Shown piece by piece: positions 48,001 through 58,115 of a stretch of 64,000 bases of DNA. The DNA comes from Cheilinus undulatus (lineage: Eukaryota > Chordata > Actinopteri > Labriformes > Labridae). Every line of letters begins with the position of its first letter. The first letter of the stretch is position 1. The position numbers and the translations under genes were made by a program. The stretch is taken from contig NC_054888.1 in NCBI RefSeq assembly GCF_018320785.1, forward strand, positions 21,468,438-21,532,437, read 5' to 3'. The notes under the pieces are model-generated. The model saw nothing but the letters and a program-made list of their open reading frames with translations. It made no database searches and was not told the origin of the DNA.

Positions 48001-48493
48001 GTAGCTGCTTAGCTTCGTGCTACTTCCTCAACTCCACTAGCTCCGTGACTAGCTCTGTGGCTACAGTCAGCTGTGAATTAAGGATCAGTTCATAACAGAC
48101 GGAACATTTCAGTGTGAATCAACCCGACCGAGTGTGGCACGGACCGGCACAGCCACGTAGTGTCACGACTCGGGTCGTTTCGGTAAGGACTACTTTATCT
48201 CCACCTAACTACGCAACATGGTGGAGGTAGTTAGCGCTAGCAGACTAGTAGTCTGTCGGCTTCACTCTGCACGTGGGCTACACAGCCTGACGTGAGCGCT
48301 GACTGCGCGCGCGGCCAAAACCCGGGCAGCTAGCTCGAGCTAGCCCAACCGACACTGATTTCCACACTCCTCGAACTTGTCATCCGTTAAAATCGGCCCG
48401 GGTTTCCCCACTCACCTCTGATTGTTTCCTGACGTTGTTGTCAGGGCTCATCAGGTTGCCCAGCAAGAGGTAGAACTGCTGCTGTTCCGCCAT
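30094..48493 (-). CDS. ipo5: Importin-5 (karyopherin beta-3, RanBP5), complete, 26 coding exons, 1093 aa
   Basis: IPO5 is a HEAT-repeat import receptor that binds RanGTP and carries ribosomal proteins, histones and other cargo into the nucleus. Exons in order: 48493-48416, 41137-41057, 39806-39614, 39515-39413, 39338-39242, 39158-39054, 37600-37478, 37391-37271, 37169-37082, 36975-36869, 36674-36550, 36465-36376, 36293-36120, 36038-35820, 35631-35548, 35470-35338, 35236-35115, 35004-34908, 34092-33920, 32559-32448, 32056-32001, 31918-31796, 31035-30816, 30739-30511, 30434-30293, 30180-30094. They sum to 3282 bases in one frame (human protein 1097 aa). It starts [18 protein letters not shown] and ends IQDLLNTA. 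An acidic loop ([19 protein letters not shown]) lies at about residues 310-329. All introns are GT-AG except 34907-34093, which is AT-AC. Intron 1 is 7.3 kb. Confidence 0.97.
33134..33177. mobile_element. Solo hAT-type end next to a Tc1-like insertion
   Basis: The run cagtggttcccaacctttt resembles the left terminus of a common hAT-type non-autonomous family. A partner end reading ggttgggaaccactg is not seen, including beyond the adjoining Tc1-like element, so only a fragment remains. It lies in an ipo5 intron. Confidence 0.5.
33178..33718 (-). mobile_element. Tc1/mariner-like element with both ends, internally deleted
   Basis: The left end reads cactgcctggccaaaaaaag, and the right end, reverse-complemented, begins cacttcctggccaaaaaaaa. 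Both continue as gtcgccacca and both are flanked by TA. The minus strand encodes the C-terminal transposase segment, including [17 protein letters not shown] and [19 protein letters not shown]. The Asp and the SPDLNPI motif survive, but the expected catalytic Glu (NPIEHLW) reads as Lys-Asn. The N-terminal domain is absent (541 bp overall), so the copy is non-autonomous. It lies in the ipo5 intron between exons 34092-33920 and 32559-32448. Confidence 0.92.
34093..34907 (-). other. ipo5: AT-AC intron of ipo5 with U12-type signals
   Basis: Read on the minus strand, the intron starts ATATCCTT (34907-34900), the consensus 5' site of minor-class introns. It carries TTCCTTAAC (34110-34102), the consensus U12 branch site, and ends in AC (34094-34093) about ten bases further on. 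The flanking exons join as GAT G + GT GTC to give FHDGVRVAAAE, the expected IPO5 sequence. No GT-AG alternative keeps that sequence. The junction falls in codon 714. A separate candidate CTCF-like motif (13 of 14) lies within it at 34577-34590 on the minus strand. Confidence 0.93.
37022..37060. repeat. Homopolymer block (A, then C12, then A8) in a 106-bp ipo5 intron
   Basis: The intron between ipo5 exons 37169-37082 and 36975-36869 is only 106 bases and holds a run of 12 A (37024-37035), 12 C (37041-37052) and 8 A on the plus strand. In the transcript this is U8, G12 and a long U run. Run lengths may be unstable or mis-assembled. Confidence 0.8.
37824..38476 (-). mobile_element. Tc1/mariner-like element with 'attccaaaaaag' inverted ends
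   Basis: The left end caactccaattccaaaaaag and the reverse complement of the right end, caagcctgattccaaaaaag, match at most positions, and both sides are flanked by TA. The minus strand encodes [20 protein letters not shown] and [17 protein letters not shown], the C-terminal end of a Tc1-like transposase, with the rest missing or out of frame. Near 38062 the phrase tagggatgcacaatatcgg suggests a second, hAT-type fragment inserted inside. It lies in the ipo5 intron between exons 39158-39054 and 37600-37478. Confidence 0.85.
42049..42812. mobile_element. hAT-type non-autonomous element with internal satellite and perfect 8-bp target duplication
   Basis: The ends are cagtgttactcaac (left) and, reverse-complemented, caatgatactcaac (right), 12 of 14 identical. 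The string atctacag flanks both sides (42041-42048 and 42813-42820), a perfect 8-bp duplication typical of hAT. The interior, about 42125-42560, is an imprecise satellite of aaagtggcaaaaatgggtg-like units. A 189-codon minus-strand ORF across it (42627-42058) is Phe/Leu/His-rich and is a by-product of the satellite. The element lies in ipo5 intron 1. Confidence 0.88.
45685..46975. mobile_element. Composite hAT-like element(s) with TAGAGATGCAC ends
   Basis: The left end tagagatgcacgatgatggg and right end tagtgcatctcta share an 11-base perfect inverted repeat. A third terminus-like run (ttaattggtgcatctgtatt, about 46425) lies inside, so at least two related copies seem nested. Matching target duplications were not found. 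Non-coding, in ipo5 intron 1. Confidence 0.6.
47109..47368. mobile_element. Short copy of the GGGATGCAC hAT-like family
   Basis: It starts aggggatgcacagtatta and ends near gtatccct. The first ~80 bases run parallel to those at 45685 (both have cagacatttaaaagtagt-like and cttaagtcctta-like phrases). It is about 260 bp and non-coding. Confidence 0.55.
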
Positions 48494-48700
48494 TGCAGTG
48501 AGATCCAAAAAGACCAGCCGGGTGGAGAAGCGGCGAAATGAGCCCGGCAGACCCTGCTTCAGTTCGGTCACACAATGCTGCTCCCGTCCTATTGGCTTGT
48601 TATATCAACTCTACTCGCCGCTCATTGGTCTAGGGTCCTCCCTCAGACGCACGCCATTGGCTGACACAGAGTCTCAGCGCTCATTGGCTGGACTGGACAC
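48494..48700 (-). promoter_or_regulatory. ipo5: ipo5 promoter with four regularly spaced CCAAT boxes
   Basis: Upstream of the ipo5 start codon the plus strand reads ATTGG at 48591, 48624, 48656 and 48683, which is CCAAT in the sense of ipo5. Three of the four continue as ATTGGCT, the preferred NF-Y context. Spacings are 33, 32 and 27 bases. No TATA box is obvious, which fits a housekeeping gene. The transcription start is presumably between these boxes and 48494. Confidence 0.65.
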
Positions 48701-48789
48701 AGGAAAGCTAATGAGTTGTTCCCATTAGCTTATAGTGAATGACTAAAGCGCGGGAAATTACTTCATCAGCCAGAAGAGAATGAAAACAA

Positions 48790-50040
48790 TGCCTCAGTAT
48801 TATTCAAAATATCTTTATTTATCGAAAGATATCGATTACATTGACTCGTATGTTATCTTTACGGATATTTTACGGTATTGTACGTAAGTATTTCCATCTT
48901 ATGCCAATTTATATTCAAAAATTTCAGCTTATTTGACAATAGCTACGTTATAAAATCGACTTACTACACAAATGGACACAGAAAAGCCTTTGTATATTGA
49001 AATATTTGTGATGTATGTTATTATTAAACATTAAATGCATTCACCTCTCGAACAGCAACAATATAGTATAATATTAAGCTGCTATTGGCTTTTATTTTAT
49101 ATTAAGTAAAAACTGATGCAAAAAGACAAGCCAACATGGTTTTTAGAAATTAAATCTATGCAGACACATGAATGTTAGTAGGCAAAAATACTCAAAAACT
49201 AATTGAAGTGTCGGTCAAAATGTTTTGTTTTGCCATTAAATCCTGAAATAGATCAATATTTGGAAACTGTAGAGTAAAATGCTTAGAAAGGACCAAAATA
49301 AAAGGCCCAGTTTATTATCAGTATTAAATATATGGTGAAAACAGGCTGTGTTTTCAGGCCAGCCATATCAGTGGAGTGGGTTGTCTTCACTATTTTCCAG
49401 AAGATGGCAGCAAAGCCTTTAAAAAAAATTATAAATGCATTTATCTTCTACAAACCTCTGCTTTTATTACCTCTCACCTGGTTAGATAAGAGTCAAGTCA
49501 GTCTGCAAGATATATTTAAGATATTCAGTGGATTTATATTGCCCTTAGCTGAAGAAAATGTTGAGTAATTGTATAGCGATATGAGTATATTTCTTGTAGT
49601 TTAAATGCATTATCCCACTAGCACAAACCCTTACTAAAGTGTCAAATTCAACTGTATGTTGATGATACTGTAATTTTCTCCCATACGACTTATATTTCAC
49701 AATTTGAGGCGACCTTAGTATCTGACTTTGATTCCATTAAGAAAAAACAGCACAAAAAGTAAGTAAATTTGTGTTTGGTATATTATGTCTTTGTTGTAAC
49801 ACTGGAAAGCCTGTTTATTTCCCTTTTAAATGGTGCCACATCTGTAAGGAACATACGTTTGTGGGATGAGCAGCAGAGCTGAGTATGTGGGTTGTGCCTA
49901 TGAAAAATTTGCCAAGTCTTCTGTTCCAAAGCCAAACAGCTTACTCCACCGTTAACTCTTGTTTGATGGACTGGATGAATCAAGTCTGAAGAAAGAAGAC
50001 ATATTAGCAATTTATTAATCTATTTATTTATCAAACAGGA
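48790..50040. other. Intergenic DNA upstream of ipo5
   Basis: AT-rich, without an exon, RNA gene or clear transposon end that I can support. Confidence 0.4.
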
Positions 50041-50044
50041 GCCT

Positions 50045-50900
50045 CAGTAGCGTGTGGAAGAACCATACACAGCCACAACAGCCGGACACCTCCTCCTCAT
50101 GCTGGTCACCAGCCTGGCCACACACTGCTGTGGAATGGCATCCCATTCTTCAACCAGCATCTATTGCAAGTCAGCCAAACAGCAAAACCAAGCTGATCCC
50201 ACAAGTGTTCAGTGGGGTTTAGGTCAGGACTGCTGACAGGCCATTCCATCCTCTCCACTCCCAAATTCTGGAGGTAGTCTCTGATAAACCCCGCTCTGTG
50301 GGGGCAAGCGTTTTCATCTTGGAGGATAGAGTTCAGTCCCAGAGTGTGGAGATATGGGATTGCCACAGGTTGCAGAATCTCATCTCCATATCTCTCTGTA
50401 TTGAGATTGTCTCCAGTGATGACAAGCCTCGTTTTTCCAGTGAGGGAGATGCCGCCCCACACCATCACACTGCCTCCACCAAAAGATGTCACTCTGTCGG
50501 TGCAGATATCAGCATAGTGTGTCTCGTCCAGATTTGATTCTTTGATCCACTTGCCATAGGCATTGCTAAACATAATGTTCCCTCACATGTTCAGGTCCGG
50601 AACCACCTCGATGATGAAGGGCAGTCATGGCACCCCTCCTCGCAGCCCTGTGAGACCGGAGGTTGGCTGTGTGCAGTCTATTCTGATTTGTCTGGGCAGA
50701 GAGCCGTCGGCCATATCGTCCTGCAAACCTTGACTGCAAATCTGTAGAAGACAGCCTACGGTTCCTGACAGGGTGAGGACATGGTCTTCTTGGGATGTCA
50801 GAATGAAGGTAAATAGCAACAGCAGAAAAAGCTGTTTGGCAGTAAGCTTAAATTCCAATAGAATACAAAGAACCAAGGATAAAATATCCAAAATAGGAGT
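50045..50900 (-). mobile_element. Tc1-like transposase relic, nearly full domain order but frameshifted
   Basis: On the minus strand, a Tc1 N-terminal-like segment (GRRLSAQTNQNRLHTANLRS, about 50700-50640) is followed by TALHHRGG and then by an open stretch at 50573-50106. That stretch contains LDETHYADIC, GGGSVMVWGGISLTGKTRLV, NACPHRAGFI and WPVSSPDLNPTEHLWDQL. A stop separates the two parts, and residues expected as QDNARPH read QDENACPH. Inverted repeats were not identified with confidence. The copy is inactive. Confidence 0.85.
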
Positions 50901-51099
50901 AATATAGCGACAATGTAGGTCAGAATCCTGTGTAGTCTTAAGTTCAATAAATCCCCCAAAGGCTAAATTCACCCAAAGGTAGCATCCTAATAAAGTTCTC
51001 AAATAAGTATGCTTAAAAGCCATTAAAATTCTGCACCAAATTCACCAAAACTTCAATAAATACACAACAAAGAAGATCAAAATTCATTTCAACCAGTAG

Positions 51100-51940
51100 A
51101 GACTGGTGACTGATTCAAAAATAACATATTGTTATGTTTACTGACATAGATGTGATACTGAATTACTGTTAGTCTATTAGGTGCTGTAACTCCTCATGGA
51201 TATAGCATGATCGAAGGGTGTCTGCCCTGAGCAACGGCGAGATCCATCCCAGTCCAGACACGGGTGGTGGTGGTGTTAGCTAATGATGTCATCTGAGGTT
51301 GATTAGATGAAAGTGGATCAACTGTGAAGCCCGGGGTTGAAGAGATGATGTCTGAGGATCATTCAGTAAAGAGGCTAGGGTTGATGGCTGATGATGACAT
51401 CTTGTAGACATGGCAGTGACGTGGACGTGGCTAGCAGCTATGCCATGATGAACTGGTGGAGGAGAAAGCCACATTTATATTGGACAGCAGCGATATGATA
51501 GGCTTACAGTGAGGGAGGGGAGCAGTGCTATTGGATAGGTGATGTGGACTCCTGATTGTAACGTGAGTAAGGAGGAGTGCATGACAGTGCAGGAATTAAC
51601 CATCAAAACAGCATGACTGCACTCACTGCAAGCTTCAAATCAATAAAACTGCAATAATGTAGTCTAAAATTTAAATAAATCCCCCCAATTATTGGATGAC
51701 ATTCCAGTGAAATCACAAAAAGTACATGTCTTCTAATAAAATTTCTACATAATTAAGATAAAATAGAATTGTTTTTCAACATTTAGTCCTCTCTAGTTTC
51801 ATCCAAAAGACACAGAACTCCTCTTTGACACGTTCATCATTTGAGAATAACAAAACAAGCCTTAAATTATGGCTTTTTAATCTTTTTATGCACCAAACAC
51901 AACAAAATGGCTTTTCATCGCATTGCTACGGACGTTTTCT
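51100..51940. other. Intergenic DNA, no recognised gene
   Basis: It includes a tract rich in gatgatg around 51270-51400. No coding or RNA feature is supported. Confidence 0.4.
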
Positions 51941-51944
51941 AACT

Positions 51945-52940
51945 CAGGGGTTCTCAACCTTTTCAGCCGGCAACCCCAAAATAAAGGTGCCAGTGACCGG
52001 GGACCTCCACTGTACCTGAAGGAGGCTGAACACGCCATGAACTTTCTATAACAGTCATGTGGAGACAAGGCCGTCCATTAGGGGGAAAATTCGGAGAGCC
52101 TTCTGGGGCCCAGCCAAACTGGGGGCAAGCAAAATCATGGTCCATTGTAAAGTTAAGCTATGGTATTTTATATTTAACCTGAATAATAACCACTCTTATC
52201 AAAGAAGCACATTTTAATTCATTTGAGTAGTAAGTAGCCCTCTTTTGAAAATATGAAATACATTAAAATAGCTAAAATGGGTTAAAAATGGGAAGAAATG
52301 GAGGGAAAGGTGATGAAATTGGATTTTAAAAGTAGCAGAAATGGGTTAGAAATACCAAAAATTAGATTAAAGTGGCACAATGATCCCAAAATGACAAAAA
52401 AATTGGTTTAAGTGGCAAAAATGGGCATATTAAGTGGTAAAAAGGCATTCAAAAGTGGCTGAAATTGCATTAAAGTGGCAAAAATAGGTGAAAATTTGGG
52501 GATATGGAATGAAAATGGATATAAAATGGCAAAAAAAAGTTAGCTGAGGCAGAAAAAGTCAGAAACTGGCAAAAGTGGGCATATCAATTTGTGAAATGTG
52601 ACTTAAAAAGTGATAAAAAGGGGTTAATAGTGACAAATATGTGTCAACAGAGCCAACAATAGGCAGATAGTCACAAGAATTGGTTTAGAAGTGGCAAAAA
52701 CAGGCAGAAAAAAATGGTGGAAAGGGTTTAAAATTTTAAAGAAAACAGGTTTTAAGTTTCTAAAATGTGTTAAAATTGGTGGGAAAAAGTGAGGAAAATG
52801 GGTGAAAATGTGGCAAAATTGGTGTAAAGTGGCAACAGTGTAAATTAAAAAATGTTCTTAGTTTTTTAAGGCGTTTGAAGACCCCCTCTAAGTGTCTTGC
52901 ACCCCAAATGGGGTCCCGACCCCAACATTGAGAACCCCTG
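51945..52940. mobile_element. hAT-type non-autonomous element with CAGGGGTTCTCAA ends and internal satellite
   Basis: The first 13 bases (caggggttctcaa) are matched exactly by the reverse complement of the right end. The flanks are ttctaact (51937-51944) and ttctaacc (52941-52948), an 8-bp duplication with one mismatch. The interior from about 52260 to 52850 is an irregular satellite built on gtggcaaaaatgggt-like units, similar in unit to that in the element at 42049-42812 although the terminal sequences differ. Non-coding, 996 bp. Confidence 0.88.
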
Positions 52941-52948
52941 TTCTAACC

Positions 52949-54120
52949 TACCACCATTCAGTGTGAGGGTTTGCTTCCCCACAAATGGGGCACAGTCCTG
53001 CCCTTCCCAAACGCTTTCTATAGGAGCTTTCCCAAATATTCTTAAATACATGGTGTTTCAGGTCACTAATAATGTTTATTTTAAATATAAATGTATAAAA
53101 TGATAAATGCAATCATGCACAACTTGAGCTAAAAGAGCTAAACATTGCAGGATGAGTGCATTTCCAACCCACAAATTCCATAACATTACATAAATTGTGA
53201 TTAACAAACATTCAAAGAGTGGTAGAAAGCCGCAGACACATTTAACATTTCTCAATAGTTCCATCAGTTGTGCCAGCTCACAGACACCATGAGCAAACAG
53301 TGCTCTGGTTTAACTTAGAAATAGTGACGTTTCAGCGCCCTCTGCTGTCCAAACGTTGCATTGCACAACAAACATAAAGGCTGACAAGACAAAAGGGAAA
53401 AAAGGAAAGAACCTGTGATTATTCTCATCAGATTTATTCAGATTAACCGTCCAGGCCAGAGAGATGAGATTAATTTAGAATAATATACTGATTTTAAGTC
53501 ACACTGTTCACCATCGTCCTGGTGGAATTCTGCACCAAACCTGCAAACAATCCTGGGTGTTTGTTTTAATCCACCTGTGCTGCCAGAGGGGTGGGGTTTA
53601 TCGCCCCATCTGGCTGATCCCACCAGTTTATACTCTCACTGCAGAGCGGGCGCTTCCTCTCTCCCCGCTGGTGACCAGCGGCTTCAGCATCTCCACTTTG
53701 TAAAACAAGCTCACAAGCTCTGTTGAGAGAGAAAGGTGAAAGAAAAGAAAATAAGACACTCCTAACATCCTGTGGATCAGACTAGGTTTTCTATAACAAC
53801 AGTACCGTATATTTCTGTGGTGCTGGATTAACATCAACAATCATACCTTGGTAGTGAGAGTTTCCAACTCTGGTTTTTGGTTCCATTTACTCTGGTTGTC
53901 TTCATGATGACTTGCATGTTGATATGGTGGTAAAAGAAGTTCCTTGTTGTTGTAATTTATCTTCTGTTACTCTTGGTCAAAACTTTTAGTTGGCGAAACT
54001 TGGTGGCATTCGGAGAGTACAGTAAGGCGTGCACTAAACGTCGACGCTTCCATCCCAGAACTCTAAGACGTTCACCACTACTGAGCCAAAAGATCAAGAA
54101 AAGTCGGCTCCAGTCTACTC
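52949..54120. other. Intergenic DNA with a CTCF-like motif
   Basis: No gene was recognised. On the minus strand, 53348-53335 reads ACAGCAGAGGGCGC, matching the CTCF core consensus at 13 of 14 positions. Confidence 0.4.
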
Positions 54121-54133
54121 AACATCATATGTA

Positions 54134-54755
54134 CAGTATCTCACAAAAGTAGGTACACCCCTCAGATTTCTGCAAATATTTAATTTCATGAGACAACACT
54201 GAAGAAACGACACTTGGATATAATGTAAAGTAGTCAGTGTACAGCTTGTATAACAGTGTAAATTTACTGTCCCCTCAAAATAACTCAACACACAGCCATT
54301 AATGTCTAAACAGCTGGCAACAAAAGTGAGTAAACCCCAAGTGAAAATGTCCAAATTGTGCCTTAAGTGTCAATATTTTGTGTGGCCACTATTATTTTCC
54401 AGCACTGCCTTAAGCCTCTGGGGCATGGAGTTCACCAGAGCTTCACAGATTGCCACTGGAATCCTTCCACTCCTCCATGACGACATCACGGAGCTGGTGG
54501 ATGTTGGAGACCTTGTGCTCCTCCATCTTCCAATGAGGGTGCTGAATAGGGTTTAAGTCTGGAGACATGCTTGGCCAGTCCATCACCTTTACCCTCAGCT
54601 TCTTTAGCAAGGCAGTGGTCGTCTTGGAGGTATTATACAAGCTGTACACTGACTACTTTGTATCAAAGTGTCATTTCTTCAGTGTTGTCCCATGAAAAGA
54701 TATAATTAAATATTTGCAGAAATGTAAGGGGTGTACTCACTTTCGTAAGATACTG
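54134..54755 (-). mobile_element. Tc1/mariner-like element with CAGTATCTCACAAAAGT ends
   Basis: The left end cagtatctcacaaaagtagg and the reverse complement of the right end, cagtatcttacgaaagtgag, match at 17 of 20 positions, with TA on both sides. The minus strand encodes VMDWPSMSPDLNPIQHPHWKMEEHK, the end of a Tc1-like DDE domain in which the normal Glu of NPIEHLW is Gln. The element is 622 bp and lacks the N-terminal half. It lies between ipo5 and rap2a. Confidence 0.9.
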
Positions 54756-54849
54756 TATAAGCTACAGAGATTTGGGATTCTGTTCATGGAGCAGTGAAAC
54801 AAACTGGATCTTTTTGTTATGATGGCTCAGCGGTATGCCTGGAGGAAGA

Positions 54850-55125
54850 AGAAAGAAGTCCTGTAGGACCTTCCAACAGGACCGTGATACCAAGCATACC
54901 TCAAGTTGCACAGAGGCTTGGTTGCCGAAGACCCATCACAGTCATCTGACTTGAACTTTGTAGAAAATCTCTGGTGGCATTTGAAGAAGGCGGTCGCGGC
55001 ATGCAGACCTAAGAATATTACTGAAATGGAGGTTTGCACATGAGGAATGGGGTAAGGTTCCTCAGGATCGCTGCCAGAAGCTGGTGTCTGGGTATGCATC
55101 TCATTTGCAGTAGCAAAAAGGTGCT
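54850..55125 (+). mobile_element. Tc1-like transposase C-terminal fragment
   Basis: In shifting plus-strand frames, pieces such as RDTKHTSSC, KAVAACRPKN-like and EEWGKVPQDRCQKLVSGYAS can be read. These correspond to the end of a Tc1-like transposase of a different family from the neighbouring element. The coding frame is broken several times and no ends are visible. Confidence 0.6.
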
Positions 55126-57059
55126 CTACTAAGTTTCATTTTCAGTTGAATTTGGAGAAATCACTTAAAGCATTAGTTGTGTTGAGGTATTTCAGTCGCT
55201 TTTGTTTGATTTGTTCATTGCACATTTTCACAACAAACCTGATTTGCAGTGGAGGTTGAACAGTTTCATATTGCAACTGCCAGGTTTTTTCAGTCTTAAT
55301 GGTGCTGATAATTGTCTTATGAAATGTCTTTGTAAGGTTTAATATGCACATCGTACAGCCAAAAGGGGGCGCCTGCTCATGAGTGACCAGTCATTGTTCT
55401 GAGCTTTTTGTCCCCTGAATGTGCAGGAAGATTATCCCATGTCTTTGTATTGGAATTGTTTGGGTGATTCACACTTTAAGCCAGCAGATGGCAGCACACC
55501 AGAGGCTGCAGGTAACTGGAATTCACCCTACCAACAAAGTAAATCAACAAGACGACTGATACTGCATTCCTAGTTTCAATCTTTCTGAATGTATTATTTT
55601 GAGCTGTTTTATGTGTCTGGTCAGATTTTCTTTGGTCTTGGTTTTTGTTAATTATAAGGAACCATGTCCACGCAGGATTACACTGTAAGGGACTAAATCC
55701 AAACATCCTCTGACTTTAACGTCTGTGGTCCCCTCAGAGACCCTGATTTGTGCCTTGAAGTCCACTCTTGGAAGCATAGCCAATGTGTAAATAAACAGAT
55801 TAAAGGCTAATGTAGCCCTGAGGCTTTTAAGGCTGTTTATGCTTATATGCTCCGCACATACAAACACACAAAGATTTCAGTGCTATTTTAATAAAGAAGA
55901 GCAGGGACTCTACAGATTTAAGTTTTCACTATGGATGATAGTCCTGATGATAAGGCCTCAGAGTGGAACAAACAGACCCTTTTGTTTGTTGTTTTCTGTC
56001 ATTTCCTGAGACTGCACTGGTGCATTTTTTGAAGTTTAAAAAACAGCCATATGAGGGGTTATTAAAACCACTCATGTTTGGCTCAAGTGTGGGGACTTCT
56101 TTTTATGAGTGGAAAGGTCGGGCAAGGCTTCAGACCGAAAGAAGGGAGACTCAACAAGGTAGGTATCACACATATGGAGTTTCCACTACGCTTGCTTGCA
56201 TTTCCACAGCCGATGTCCGTCTAGCCTCGCTCCTAGTGATGGAATTACGTCTATATGTCTGTTAAATCAGGGGTTTCCAAAGTCAGGGTCACCGTAGGGT
56301 TCTAGGGGTAGCCTGACCAGCCAATAGATCCTTGGCATTAGATATATTTCACATCTATTGGGTAACAGCCCATAAAAAGTGCTTGAGAAGGGCAGAAACT
56401 TTCAAAATAAAACCCAGAAGACAGTTGGATAAGCATTCTGCCTGTCTTATTAATGACAGGCCAGTCAGAGCAACACAACATATTATCTAGTAAAATAGAT
56501 TCTATAATGCAAGTTTGTCAGGCAGTCGTTATCATTGTTCACCATCATTATACATAATGGTGGAAGAAATTCCACAGAGTTTCCATTTGCGACGCCCCAA
56601 AGGTACCTAAACATGATAAGGTGCCCTTAAGTGAGCCATCTAAGTGACAAAATATGTAAAAGTGCTTTCCGAGGATATCCGTAGGTGGACAAAATGTGAC
56701 AAAATTGTTAATCGGACTGTTTTTCTTATTAGGCTGATAAATATAAGTAGCCATAGCCTGTTAGCAGATGGTCAGCTAGCACGCTGCCATATGGTGCAAA
56801 AGTTAAATTTCTTTAACGTACTAGTGGCACATTCAGGATATAAATATTACAGAGGGGAGGAGTTTCGCAGGCAGGTTGGACAACACAGAGATTCGCATAG
56901 GAATAATGGACTTCTGGTTGATTTACCTCTGTAACCATACATACGTGAAAAGAAGGGATTTGGTTAACAGTTAGGTTACTAAAAGTAAAAACAAAAAACC
57001 TGACCAGCAAAACCTGATAACAAAAGGCTTAATGAAGCCAACTACACAGTCTGCTAACA
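55126..57059. other. Intergenic DNA upstream of rap2a, with a CTCF motif and element fragments
   Basis: At 55481-55494 the plus strand reads CCAGCAGATGGCAG, matching the CTCF core at all 14 positions. At about 56272 caggggtttccaaagt looks like a solo hAT-type end. No gene is supported. Confidence 0.4.
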
Positions 57060-58115
57060 GGAAAAAAGCTAGTCCTCTCTGAAAACACTCTACTGCAGCT
57101 ACATTATTTGCATATCTTGCGGAGCTTACAGAAGATACATAGATAACGTAAAATTCATAAATTACATAGCTATGTGGCTAAAGCTAAGCTTGCAAAGTGG
57201 CTAGGTAAGCTATGTTTGCTAAAGCTCATGTTGCTGACGCCAACTTAGCTACATTGGCTTATGTAGTAATGTTAACTGCGCAGCTGTTAGCTAGAGTGAG
57301 CCACTGTTCGTGTAACTACTGTTCAAACAGGTCTGTAATTCAATCCAGGATTACACCTCAGGTCTTTAATTTATAGCTAACGGAAAAAACAGATTACATA
57401 AAATATGTAGATTATGAAGCCAACATAGCTATGTAGATAAAGCTAAGCTCACAAAGTGGCGAGATAAGCTATGTATGATCTCTACATCAGCTTTAGCTAC
57501 ATTTGCTGAAGTGAGCCACTGTGTAGCTACTGCTTAAACGGGTCTACACATAATTCATTCCAGGATTAGACCTCTGATCTTTTATTGTGTAGCTAACAGA
57601 AGAAACGTAGATTACATTTAATATGTAGATTACGTCGCTAGCATAGCTATGTAGAGAGAGCTAAGCTAACAAAGTAGCTAGGTAAGCTACGTACAATCTC
57701 TACATCATCTTTAGCTATGTTTGCTAAAGCAAGCCACTATTTGTGTAACAGGACCATGCATAATCCAGTCCAGTATTATACCTCTGATCTTTTGTTTGTT
57801 AGCTAACGGAAGATATGTAGATCCTGTTAAATATGTAGATTATTTCGCTAACATGGCTACATAGATTGAGCAAAGATTACAAAGGGGCTAGGTAAGCTAC
57901 ATAGATCTCTATTTCAGCTTTAGCTACTTTTACCAAAGTTCTTGTTGCCAAAGCTAACATAGCTATGTTGGTTTATGTAGTATATTAATTATGTAGCTTT
58001 GCTAGCTTAAGCTACATATTAATTATGTAGCTTTGCTAGCTAAAGCGAGCCACTGTTTTCTTTTACAGATCTACATAATTCAGTCCAGGATTAGATCTCT
58101 GCTCTTATATATTGT
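57060..58115. repeat. Tandem array of ~205-bp units, about four copies
   Basis: A phrase like attcagtccaggattagacc followed by tctgatctttt recurs at about 57341, 57551, 57757 and 58079. Between the copies, blocks like aatatgtagattacg, catagctatgtagataaagc and aagctaggtaagctacg repeat in the same order. The sequence is unusually rich in agcta/tagct. Non-coding; it ends less than 1 kb before the rap2a exon. Confidence 0.75.

Larger units (their letters stand above)
41138..48415 (-). other. ipo5: ipo5 intron 1
   Basis: A 7.3-kb intron after the first coding exon. Besides the hAT-type elements listed separately (42049-42812, 45685-46975 and 47109-47368), the stretches 41138-42040, 42821-45684 and 47369-48415 show no gene, RNA or element that I can support. 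Confidence 0.7.
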
